Source of the DNA: Comamonadaceae bacterium
GTDB taxonomy: Bacteria; Pseudomonadota; Gammaproteobacteria; Burkholderiales; Burkholderiaceae_C
Length of the DNA stretch: 64,000 nucleotides
Assembly: GCA_027488255.1 (NCBI GenBank)
Contig: JAIYBZ010000029.1
Span: 186,001 to 250,000 of the forward strand
Direction of reading: 5' to 3'
Program-made: the position numbers and the translations under genes
In this document: positions 37,281 through 44,727 of the stretch, piece by piece
Numbering within the stretch: the stretch's first letter is position 1
How the letters are laid out: each line of letters opens with the position of its first letter
Notes under the pieces: generated by a model
Database searches by the model: none
What the model saw: the letters and a program-made list of their open reading frames with translations, nothing else
What the model was told of the DNA's origin: nothing

Positions 37281-38700
37281 TGGCGCCCCTCAAGCAAGGG
37301 TTGGGGCCAGCGAGCGCCAGATTTTTAGCGGCTCCTTTGGGCCCCGCGTTGGCAGCGGAAGGCCCTGCAGGAGCGCCGCGTTGTGCCGATGCCGAGGCCC
37401 CAGCGGGTGCACCGCCCTGTGCAGGTGCACCGCCTTGGGCGGGTGCAGACGCTCCGGCCTGAGGCGCTGCGGCGCCTGGCTTGTTGCCTCCACCTTGTGA
37501 CATGTCCACGATACGCACCACGGTGCCGTCTTTTTGCAGGCGCTGGTGGCCAGCAGTGACCACGGTATCGCCTTCGGCGAGACCTTCCAAAATTTCAACT
37601 TTGCCGGGTTGTCTCAAGCCTGTTTTCACGGCCACGCGCTCGGACATCTGTGTCTCGGGCTTTTCGCCCGGCACAACTTTGACGACAAAGGTGCGTCCGC
37701 CTTGCGGGATGATGGCCTCTTCAGGAATGACCAAAGCGTTTTCACGCGAACCAAACACCGCGGTCACCCGCGCAAACATGCCGGGACGCAATTGCTGCTG
37801 GCGGTTGTCAATGCAGGCACGCACCCCCACCGAGCGTCCATTCGCCTCGATCAAGGGATCCACCGCTTGCACCACCGCCGTGAAGGGACGACCTGGCAAG
37901 GCATCGACGCTCAACTGGGCTTTTTGTCCGGCCCGAATCTTGGCTTGAAAACGCTCAGGCAATCTGAAGTCGAGCAACACCGCATCCATGTCTTCCACGT
38001 TGACCATGTCGGCGCCGTCTTTCAAGTAATCGCCCACGTTGACCTGCTTCAAACCGGTGACGCCGTCAAAGGGCGCCAACACTTTCAAGCGCTGCAATGT
38101 TGCTTCGGCCAAGGCCATTTTGGCGCGCGAGACTTCGAGGGCCGCGGCACTTTCATCGAGCGACCGTTTGCTGATGAAGTTTTGCGTCACCAACTCTTGG
38201 TTGCGTTTGTGGTTGGCTTCGGCAATCGACAACTCGGCTTTGGCCTGCGACAACTGGGCTTGCTGGAGTTGGTCTTCAAACTGCACCATGACCTGCCCCT
38301 TGCGGACGCGCTGGCCATCGGTGAAATAAATGCTCTTAATACGCCCCCCCACCTCGGGGCGCATCATCACGCCTTGGCGGGAACGCAAACTGCCCACCGC
38401 CTGGGTTTCATCCACCAAGGTCAGGGCCTGCACTTTGGCCACTTCTACAGCGGGCGGCCTGGCCGGCGCCCCGCCAGGGGCCCCACCACCAGCACCGCCT
38501 GGTGCGCCTCCAGCTGCACCCACAGGCCCAGCGCCAGAAGCCCCAGCGGAACCAGCCCCTGAAGCGGCGGCTCCGGGTGCCGCGGCCGTTGCTGCGGCGT
38601 TGTCAGATGAAGCGGGTTTGTTTTGCCACCACCAAGCCGCGCCTGAAGCACCGCAAATACCCACCAATGCCAGGACGGCATATGTTTTTTTGTAAGCCAT
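37267..38700 (-). CDS. RND efflux periplasmic adaptor subunit (MFP)
   Basis: This 477-residue membrane-fusion protein links the RND permease to an outer-membrane channel. A short uncleaved-looking N-terminal anchor (TYAVLALVGICGASGAAWWW) is followed by about 50 residues of Ala/Gly/Pro/Ser. Then come the barrel-sandwich 'RPEVGGRIKSIYFTDGQRVRKGQ' half, a coiled-coil hairpin (LSQAKAELSIAEANHKRN...), the second lipoyl half (LKVLAPFDGVTGLKQV) and the beta-barrel and membrane-proximal domains. After residue 405 the tail is again Ala/Gly/Pro/Gln-rich repeats. The gene overlaps the permease start by 14 bases. Both low-complexity ends are longer than usual in the family. Confidence 0.9.
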   Translation of the reverse strand: MAYKKTYAVLALVGICGASGAAWWWQNKPASSDNAAATAAAPGAAASGAGSAGASGAGPVGAAGGAPGGAGGGAPGGAPARPPAVEVAKVQALTLVDETQAVGSLRSRQGVMMRPEVGGRIKSIYFTDGQRVRKGQVMVQFEDQLQQAQLSQAKAELSIAEANHKRNQELVTQNFISKRSLDESAAALEVSRAKMALAEATLQRLKVLAPFDGVTGLKQVNVGDYLKDGADMVNVEDMDAVLLDFRLPERFQAKIRAGQKAQLSVDALPGRPFTAVVQAVDPLIEANGRSVGVRACIDNRQQQLRPGMFARVTAVFGSRENALVIPEEAIIPQGGRTFVVKVVPGEKPETQMSERVAVKTGLRQPGKVEILEGLAEGDTVVTAGHQRLQKDGTVVRIVDMSQGGGNKPGAAAPQAGASAPAQGGAPAQGGAPAGASASAQRGAPAGPSAANAGPKGAAKNLALAGPNPCLRGANAAF

Positions 38701-38827
38701 TCAGATATCTCTTAGAGGTTGTTTTGACCCATCTCAAGCAATGTAACAGCGCCTGAAGACAAATCCAATGAAATCGACAATGGGCCTTTTGGGCGATTTT
38801 TAACGATTTTTGCCAGAAAAAGCCGCT

Positions 38828-39274
38828 TCAACGCCCCAACGCTTTTTCCACGCCTTGGTTGGCAAGGGCGTCCGCCCGTTCATTGCCGGGGTCCCCATTG
38901 TGGCCTTTGACCCAGCGCCATTCGATGTGGTGTCCCGAAGTTGACACCACGGCATCCAATTTTTGCCACAAGTCGGCGTTTTTCACGGGTTGCTTGGCCG
39001 CCGTCCGCCAGCCGCGGGCTTTCCAGCCATGAATCCACTCGGTAATGCCCTTGCGCACATATTCACTGTCCAGATACAGCGTGACCTGACAGGGACGCTT
39101 CAGTGCCTGCAAGCCCTCAATGACCGCCGTCATCTCCATGCGGTTGTTGGTGGTGTTCAACTCACCGCCAAACAACTCCTGCACATGCTGACCGGATTGC
39201 AAACGCACCCCCCAGCCTCCGGGTCCTGGATTGCCTTTGCAGGCACCATCGGTGTAGATTTCAACGTGACTCAA
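38828..39274 (-). CDS. rnhA: Ribonuclease HI
   Basis: RNase HI removes RNA from RNA-DNA hybrids. About 148 residues, with the catalytic carboxylates Asp9 ([15 protein letters not shown]), Glu47 (NNRMEMTA), Asp69 (LYLDSEYV) and the later [10 protein letters not shown] aspartate; the handle helix '[18 protein letters not shown]' is also present. The start is set at TTG 39274 ([10 protein letters not shown]), since relatives begin about eight residues before the first Asp; another TTG at 39304 would add ten. It overlaps the 3' end of the upstream methyltransferase gene by 14 bases, as rnhA commonly follows that gene in Burkholderiales. Confidence 0.93.
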   Translation of the reverse strand: MSHVEIYTDGACKGNPGPGGWGVRLQSGQHVQELFGGELNTTNNRMEMTAVIEGLQALKRPCQVTLYLDSEYVRKGITEWIHGWKARGWRTAAKQPVKNADLWQKLDAVVSTSGHHIEWRWVKGHNGDPGNERADALANQGVEKALGR

Positions 39275-40103
39275 GATGGTCTTTCGGGGCCGAATCGCGG
39301 CCAATCAAAGATTCTGACCGTGCGATTGGCGCGGTCGCTGCAGCGGGCGATCGTACCGCGCGCCAGCGACGCCCTTCAATCAGCCGTCCACCCGGCACTC
39401 TCTTGGTGGCCATCAAAAGATAAACGCCACCCAAAATCGGGCACCAACGCTGGCCCACCGTGTCCATCCAACTCAAGCGCTGCATCCATCGCTCACTGCC
39501 CAAAGCAGGCGTCCACCCCCCAAAACGACTGACCTGAACTTCGAAGCCCAACAAACGCAACCAATCGCGCAAGCGGCGATAGCCGATCAATGACGAGCCC
39601 TTCCACCCCCACAAACTCATGGGATTGAGGCCAGTGATCAAAACCTGCCCTTCCGGGATCAACACCCGTTCTACCTCGCGCAAGCAGGCGTGGGGGTCGG
39701 CGGAGCGCTCCAATGTATGGGGCAACACCACGAGGTCGAGGCTGTCGGCTTGCCAAGGCCATGCCCGGCTGTCCAGCCAAAGATCGGGGCCCTCTGCGGA
39801 GGCAAGGTTTTGCGGTGTGGGGCTGCTCTCGCCATCGAGCGATTCAGTGGCCGCTGGGGACTCAAGAGGGATGTTGGGCCACTCGAACTCGGCGCTGGCT
39901 TGCCAGCGGTGCGGCATGCGGTTGCTGCGCAAGGCCTGCAATTGGGGCCAACCCAGTTGCACGGCGTGGTAGCCAAAGACATCGGCCAACAACTCATCGG
40001 CCTGTTGTTGCTCCCACAACAGCAAGCGCGATGCGACCGGTTGCCCCATCTGGGACAACCAAGCGTCTTGGGAAAGCTGGCTTTCTATAATCTGACTCTC
40101 CAT
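39261..40103 (-). CDS. SAM-dependent methyltransferase (methyltransf_11, gloB-rnhA locus)
   Basis: About 280 residues. This is the methyltransferase that sits between gloB and rnhA in many betaproteobacteria. The core includes '[20 protein letters not shown]' (motif IV-like) and [21 protein letters not shown], which marks the group; motif I is degenerate. The N-terminal half ([22 protein letters not shown]) is the usual helical lead. The substrate is unknown. The start is taken as ATG 40103; it shares the bases CATG (40101-40104) with the ATG of gloB on the other strand, so the two genes start on top of each other. Alternative internal starts would only shorten the non-conserved N-terminus. 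Confidence 0.8.
   Translation of the reverse strand: MESQIIESQLSQDAWLSQMGQPVASRLLLWEQQQADELLADVFGYHAVQLGWPQLQALRSNRMPHRWQASAEFEWPNIPLESPAATESLDGESSPTPQNLASAEGPDLWLDSRAWPWQADSLDLVVLPHTLERSADPHACLREVERVLIPEGQVLITGLNPMSLWGWKGSSLIGYRRLRDWLRLLGFEVQVSRFGGWTPALGSERWMQRLSWMDTVGQRWCPILGGVYLLMATKRVPGGRLIEGRRWRAVRSPAAATAPIARSESLIGRDSAPKDHLESR
40086..40091 (+). promoter_or_regulatory. -10 element of gloB
   Basis: A perfect TATAAT lies ten bases before the gloB ATG, predicting a leader of only three or four bases. It sits inside the 5' coding end of the divergent methyltransferase gene. There is no Shine-Dalgarno sequence. Confidence 0.6.
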
Positions 40104-40884
40104 GAAACTCATCGCATTGCCCGCATTTTCAGACAACTACATTTGGTTGTTGCAAAACGACCGCCACGCTTTGGTGGTGGATCCGGGAGACAGCGCGCCT
40201 GTACTGGCTTGGTTGCGCGAGCACCCCAGCGTGCAATTGGACTTGATTCTAGTCACGCATCACCACGCCGACCACGTTGGGGGATTGGCCGAATTGGTGG
40301 CGCAGACCGGCGCCTCGGTGTGCGGCCCTGCCCTGGAAAAAATGCCGGTCGACGGCCTAGGTTTGCAAGAAGGAGACCCCCTCGAGTGGCATGGGCTGCA
40401 CTTCAAAGTGCTGGATGTGCCCGGGCACACTTTGGGACACATCGCTTTTTGGGCCCAGCCTGAGGGCCAAGATCCCCTGCTCTTTTGTGGCGACACCTTG
40501 TTTTCAGGCGGTTGTGGGCGTCTCTTTGAGGGCACGCCAGCCCAAATGCTCGACTCGCTCGACCGTTTGTCCGCCCTGCCCGGCAACACGCGGGTGTGCT
40601 GCGCCCACGAATACACCCTGTCTAATTTGAAATTTGCGGTGGCGGTTGACCCCACCAACATGCCTTTGCGGCACTATGCACAGGCCTGCGCCGAGTTGCG
40701 CCAACAACAGCAACCCACCCTGCCTGTGGCCTTGTCCACAGAATTGGCCATCAACCCTTTTTTAAGAAGCCGTCACCCTCAGGTGACTGCCGCCGTGCGA
40801 CAACGCAACACCCCAGACCAGGCTGAAGCGCTGGACGATGTTTCTATTTTTGCCGCGCTTCGCAGCTGGAAAAACGAATTTTGA
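40102..40884 (+). CDS. gloB: Hydroxyacylglutathione hydrolase (glyoxalase II)
   Basis: GloB hydrolyses S-lactoylglutathione, the second step of methylglyoxal detoxification. The 260-residue metallo-beta-lactamase fold has the THHHADHVGG metal motif (52-61: His53, His55, Asp57, His58), His109 (VPGHTLGH), the bridging Asp in FCGDTLFSGGCGRLFEG and a CCAHEYTLSN histidine. The C-terminal helical domain with NPFLRS (glutathione contact) is present. A TATAAT lies just upstream. The stop overlaps the start of mltD (TGATG), giving a coupled gloB-mltD pair known from other proteobacteria. Confidence 0.96.
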   Translation: MKLIALPAFSDNYIWLLQNDRHALVVDPGDSAPVLAWLREHPSVQLDLILVTHHHADHVGGLAELVAQTGASVCGPALEKMPVDGLGLQEGDPLEWHGLHFKVLDVPGHTLGHIAFWAQPEGQDPLLFCGDTLFSGGCGRLFEGTPAQMLDSLDRLSALPGNTRVCCAHEYTLSNLKFAVAVDPTNMPLRHYAQACAELRQQQQPTLPVALSTELAINPFLRSRHPQVTAAVRQRNTPDQAEALDDVSIFAALRSWKNEF

Positions 40885-42488
40885 TGAACTCAATCGCCCC
40901 CACATTGACCCCTCAGGCAAGTCCTGAGGGAGCTGTCGCAAAACGCTGGACCACCGCAGCCTGCTTGGCTCTGACGCTGTTTTTGACGGCTTGCGCCACA
41001 GCCCCCTCCACGTCCTCATCGGGTTTGCCCAATGCGCCGCAAGCCACCGCTGCTGCCCCTGAGGCACCCGCCGCTGCGCCCACCACCAACACCCCGGCAA
41101 CTTCTGCAGCATCTGCGGCTGGCACTGTGGTTGCGCCCGATCCGGCCTTTACGCTGAAACCCCGCAGCAGCATCGGCCTGACGCCGCCTGTGGATGTGTG
41201 GGATCGCATCCGTCGGGGCTTTGCCATGCCCGACTTGGACAACGACTTGGTGCGCAACCGCGAGCAATGGTATGCCAGCCGCCCCGACTACATGTTGCGC
41301 ATGACCGAGCGCTCACGCCCCTACTTGTTCCATGTGGTCGAAGAACTCGAGCGTCGCAACATGCCCACCGAGTTGGCCTTGTTGCCCTTCATTGAGTCGG
41401 CCTTCAATCCGCAAGCCGTTTCCAGCGCGAAAGCAGCCGGCATGTGGCAATTCATGCCGGCCACCGGTAAATATTTCGACCTGAAACAAAATTTGTTCCG
41501 CGACGACCGTCGGGATGTGCTGGAGTCCACCCGAGCGGCCCTTGACTATTTGCAAAAGCTTTACGGCATGTTTGGCGATTGGCATTTGGCTCTGGCGGCT
41601 TACAACTGGGGTGAAGGCAGCGTGGGCCGAGCCCTGGCCAGAAACCGTGCACAAGGTAAGCCGCTGACCTACAGCGACCTCAACATGCCCAACGAAACCC
41701 GCTACTACGTGCCCAAATTGCAAGCGGTGAAAAACATCGTGGCGCAACCGGAAGCCTTCAACACCCAGCTTCCCTTGATTCAAAACCACCCCTATTTCAG
41801 AAGCGTCCCCATTGAGCGAGACATCGATGTGGCCTTGGCGGTCAAGCTGGCCCAAGTCAAGATGGAAGACTTCAAGGCGCTCAACCCGTCGATGAACCTG
41901 CCAGTGATCTTGGCGGCCGGCACGCCGCAAATTTTGCTGCCCTGGGACAACGCCGCTGTTTTTGAACGCAACCTGCAAGACCACGCCAACCGGCCATTGG
42001 CCACTTGGACCGCCTGGCAAGCCCCGCGCACCATGAAGCCTGAAGAAGTGGCCAGTCAGTTGGACATGTCGGTCGAGCAATTGCGCTCGGTGAACGGCAT
42101 TCCGCCCAGGATGCTGATCAAGGCGGGCTCTACCTTGTTGGTGCACCGCAAAGGCCGTTTGGACAGCGACGTGGCTTCGCACTTGGCCGACAACGGGCAA
42201 CTGGGCTTGGCCCCCGAAGTGGTGTTGCGACGGATTTCAGTAAAAGCCCGCAAAGGCGACTCATTGGCCAGCCTGGCGGCGCGACATGGCGTCTCGGCGG
42301 CGAACATGGCGGCTTGGAACAAACTGAAAGTCAACGCGCCTGTGACTGCAGGTCAAACCTTGACGATCTTGGTGCCCTCGGAGGGCTCGCGTCGCGTGGC
42401 ACGCGCTGCCCCCAACAAATCAAGTTCGCCCAAAGCGGCGTCTCAAAAACGCAGCAAATCTAACAAAGCCAGCAAGAAAAAACCCTGA
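40884..42488 (+). CDS. mltD: Membrane-bound lytic murein transglycosylase D
   Basis: This 534-residue outer-membrane lipoprotein cleaves peptidoglycan glycan strands. It has a lipobox LTAC with Cys37, an Ala/Pro/Thr-rich spacer to about residue 90, and an SLT domain with catalytic Glu171 (LLPFIESAFNP), 'AAGMWQFMPATGKYFDL' and AAYNWGEGSVGRAL. The C-terminus has one degenerate and one clear LysM unit ('RKGDSLASLAARHGVSAANM'), then a Ser/Lys-rich tail. ATG 40884 shares one base with the gloB stop. It is convergent with the following receptor gene. Confidence 0.94.
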   Translation: MNSIAPTLTPQASPEGAVAKRWTTAACLALTLFLTACATAPSTSSSGLPNAPQATAAAPEAPAAAPTTNTPATSAASAAGTVVAPDPAFTLKPRSSIGLTPPVDVWDRIRRGFAMPDLDNDLVRNREQWYASRPDYMLRMTERSRPYLFHVVEELERRNMPTELALLPFIESAFNPQAVSSAKAAGMWQFMPATGKYFDLKQNLFRDDRRDVLESTRAALDYLQKLYGMFGDWHLALAAYNWGEGSVGRALARNRAQGKPLTYSDLNMPNETRYYVPKLQAVKNIVAQPEAFNTQLPLIQNHPYFRSVPIERDIDVALAVKLAQVKMEDFKALNPSMNLPVILAAGTPQILLPWDNAAVFERNLQDHANRPLATWTAWQAPRTMKPEEVASQLDMSVEQLRSVNGIPPRMLIKAGSTLLVHRKGRLDSDVASHLADNGQLGLAPEVVLRRISVKARKGDSLASLAARHGVSAANMAAWNKLKVNAPVTAGQTLTILVPSEGSRRVARAAPNKSSSPKAASQKRSKSNKASKKKP

Positions 42489-42512
42489 TCCAGCCCGATC
42501 ACAGCGGGGCGA

Positions 42513-43562
42513 TCAAGTGGTGAATCGCGCTTTGGATTTGGTGGCAAATGTGTTGGTAAAGGTTTGTCCTAAAACCAAGCGTGCATTGCTCAAACGGCCT
42601 GGCAAGCGCGCATGGGCGCGCCAAGCGTTGACCACCGACTCGTAGGGGATCAAGCCGTCCAGTGAATACGACTCGCGCAATTTTTCAAAGGCCCCCAAAT
42701 ACATGGCGCGATCGTTCGACCAGTAGGGCATCGGGACGGTTTTGAGAATGTCCGTGACCCCCGCAGTCTGCAACCACTTCAAGGCACGCACCACCCCATC
42801 GCTCATGGCCTGCACCACATCGGGGTAACGCTGCAAATAATCGGTGCGCGCAAACAAACAGGCCCCCGGCACATTGCCCCCCATGAGTTTGCGGGTGGAC
42901 AACAAGGTGCGCGCCTCGCCCACCACACGGATTTCATTTTTGTGCTCAAGCCCGTACATCACCGGATCGGGATTACACAGGGCATCAATGGCGCCACTGC
43001 GCAAGGCCTCCACCACGCTCGCCGAAGACCCCACCTCGACAAACACCACGTCCTCTGGCAAAAGCCCGTTCTGCATCAACCATTGGCAAGCCATCCAATG
43101 GGTGCTGGAGTCGATGGAAGAGACCCCCACGCGAGCGCCCTTCAAGGCCATGATGGAGCGCATCTCCCAGCGTGTGGCCACGCCCAAACTGACTTGCGGC
43201 GTTCGCCCGGTTTGCACAAACGCTTGGTAGTTGAGACCACGGTGTTGCAAGGCAAACAAATGTTCAAACGCACCCGCCACCACATCGGCCTGCCCCTGGG
43301 TGGCACTGCCAAGGGCTTTGGCACCTGATTCATGGGGCAACCATTCCACATACAGCCCGGCTTGCTTGAAGAAACCCAGCTGATCGGCCAACGTGAGGGG
43401 CAAGTGGTACAGGCTTTGTTTGGCCGCCAGGGCCACCGTGACCCGGTGGGTGCTGCGAGCGGGGTCTATGGCGGCCCAGGTCGCCGAAGGCATGGCACCA
43501 GCGGCCATCCCCGCCATGCTGGCCAGCAAGACAGACCGACGACGCCAAACCTTTTCCGACAC
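42513..43562 (-). CDS. NitT/TauT-type ABC substrate-binding protein (orphan)
   Basis: This 349-residue periplasmic binding protein of the SsuA/TauA/THI5-like fold has a signal peptide with RRRSVLL (Tat-like) and probable cleavage near residue 30. The mature part shows LPLTLADQLGFFKQAGLYVEW, SSIDSSTHWMACQWLM and DALCNPDPVMYGLE segments that shape the ligand cleft. It starts at GTG 43562, after GGAG with seven bases of spacing. No ABC ATPase or permease lies nearby, so it may serve a distant transporter or a sensory role. The ligand is unknown: sulfonate, nitrate, taurine or pyrimidine-type ligands are all possible. Convergent with mltD. Confidence 0.85.
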   Translation of the reverse strand: MSEKVWRRRSVLLASMAGMAAGAMPSATWAAIDPARSTHRVTVALAAKQSLYHLPLTLADQLGFFKQAGLYVEWLPHESGAKALGSATQGQADVVAGAFEHLFALQHRGLNYQAFVQTGRTPQVSLGVATRWEMRSIMALKGARVGVSSIDSSTHWMACQWLMQNGLLPEDVVFVEVGSSASVVEALRSGAIDALCNPDPVMYGLEHKNEIRVVGEARTLLSTRKLMGGNVPGACLFARTDYLQRYPDVVQAMSDGVVRALKWLQTAGVTDILKTVPMPYWSNDRAMYLGAFEKLRESYSLDGLIPYESVVNAWRAHARLPGRLSNARLVLGQTFTNTFATKSKARFTT

Positions 43563-43755
43563 CCCAATGCTCCTGTATTCACCCTGATTGCGATGCTTGG
43601 AGCATAAGTAAAGGGGACATTTTTCGCATCAGGATTGATCCCGAGCGGGTTTTCACGTAATGGATTGCCGGTAAGCGAGTGGCGCTTCATTTCGCCACAG
43701 AAAGTCTGGGCTGGGGCGGCATTGATGATGGGTCTGCCCGAGACCGTTTGGAGAA
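43563..43755. other. Non-coding stretch with inverted repeats, lower GC; possible decayed mobile-element end
   Basis: These 193 bases lie between the orphan receptor gene and recR and hold no convincing gene. They are visibly more AT-rich than the surroundings and contain two interleaved inverted repeats: atgctcc/ggagcat (43567-43573 and 43599-43605) and cctgattgcg/cgcatcagg (43583-43592 and about 43626-43634). The segment around 'aaaggggacatttttcgc' resembles sequence often seen at insertion-element edges, but no transposase fragment is readable. It also holds whatever promoter drives the receptor gene. Confidence 0.25.
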
Positions 43756-44346
43756 TTAACGCCGATCGACCAAGGCGTGGGCGATGGTGCCCAAGTCGAC
43801 ATATTCCAGCTCGCTGCCCGCAGGCACCCCTCTGGCCAGTCGGGTCACCTTCAAGCCTTGCTGGCGGATCATTTCTGAAATGACATGCGCCGTCGCTTCG
43901 CCTTCGGCGGTGAAGTTGGTGGCCAAAATCACCTCGGTCAAAACGCCATCGGCAACCCGTTGCTTGAGTTTGGCCAAGCCGATATCGTGCGGCCCGATGC
44001 CATCGAGCGGGCTGAGTTTGCCCATCAACACAAAGTAAAGACCGCGGTAAGTGCCTGTCCGCTCAATCGCCGATTGATCGGCGGGAGTTTCAATCACACA
44101 CAAGACGGTGCGGTCGCGGGTGGCATCCAAACAGGTGTCGCACAACTCGGCTTCGGTGAAGGTGTGACAACACGCACAGTGCTGTATTTTTTCAACCGCG
44201 TTGTGCAAGGCCGCCACCAATTGGCGGGCCGTTGCACGGTCTTTTTGCAGCAACTGAAACGCCATGCGTTGGGCCGACTTGATGCCCACCCCCGGCAAAC
44301 CCTTGAGGGCTTGCACCAAAGTGGCAAGAGCGTGGGTGTCGGCCAT
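43756..44346 (-). CDS. recR: Recombination protein RecR
   Basis: RecR works with RecFO to load RecA at gapped DNA. The 196-residue protein has an N-terminal helix-hairpin-helix ([17 protein letters not shown]), a zinc finger (Cys57, Cys60, Cys69, Cys72), a TOPRIM domain ([26 protein letters not shown]) and a C-terminal Walker-B-like segment ([25 protein letters not shown]). It is the last of a dnaX-ybaB-recR series, with ybaB 18 bases upstream, the order conserved in most bacteria. Confidence 0.97.
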   Translation of the reverse strand: MADTHALATLVQALKGLPGVGIKSAQRMAFQLLQKDRATARQLVAALHNAVEKIQHCACCHTFTEAELCDTCLDATRDRTVLCVIETPADQSAIERTGTYRGLYFVLMGKLSPLDGIGPHDIGLAKLKQRVADGVLTEVILATNFTAEGEATAHVISEMIRQQGLKVTRLARGVPAGSELEYVDLGTIAHALVDRR

Positions 44347-44364
44347 GAATCAGCTGTCTGCGTG

Positions 44365-44688
44365 TCAGAAAGGCAACTTCATGCCTGGGGGCAAACCGGC
44401 GGTCAGCTTGCCCATTTTTTGTTGCGACACTTCTTCGGCTTGGCGCACCGCGTCGTTGAATGCAGCGGCCACCAAGTCTTCCAGCATGTCTTTGTCGTCT
44501 GCCAGCAAACTGGGGTCAATGGTGATGCGGCGCACATTGTGCTTGCAGGTCATGACCACTTTGACCATGCCCGAACCGGATTGGCCTTCAACTTCGACAA
44601 ATGCCAGTTCTTCCTGCGCTTTCTTCAGGTTGTCTTGCATGGCTTGGGCTTGTTTCATCAAGCCGGCGAGTTGTCCTTTGTTGAACAT
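44365..44688 (-). CDS. ybaB: Nucleoid-associated protein YbaB/EbfC
   Basis: This 107-residue small DNA-binding protein forms tweezer-like dimers. The [29 protein letters not shown]-terminal coiled coil, the [23 protein letters not shown] sheet and the [19 protein letters not shown] helix are the standard YbaB layout, ending in a Gly/Met/Pro-rich tail ([10 protein letters not shown]). It lies between dnaX and recR. The 39-base gap to dnaX includes a purine-rich AAGGAAA ribosome site. Confidence 0.96.
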   Translation of the reverse strand: MFNKGQLAGLMKQAQAMQDNLKKAQEELAFVEVEGQSGSGMVKVVMTCKHNVRRITIDPSLLADDKDMLEDLVAAAFNDAVRQAEEVSQQKMGKLTAGLPPGMKLPF

Positions 44689-44727
44689 GAAGTTTCCTTT
44701 GAATGGAGATAAATGAAAAATGAACCG

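Noticed and set aside
37267..37330. A frameshift at the end of the RND adaptor gene, suspected from its odd Leu-Arg-Gly-Ala-Asn-Ala-Ala-Phe ending
   Set aside because: The ending is explained by the 14-base overlap with the permease start; the frame is open throughout and no shifted frame restores a better tail.
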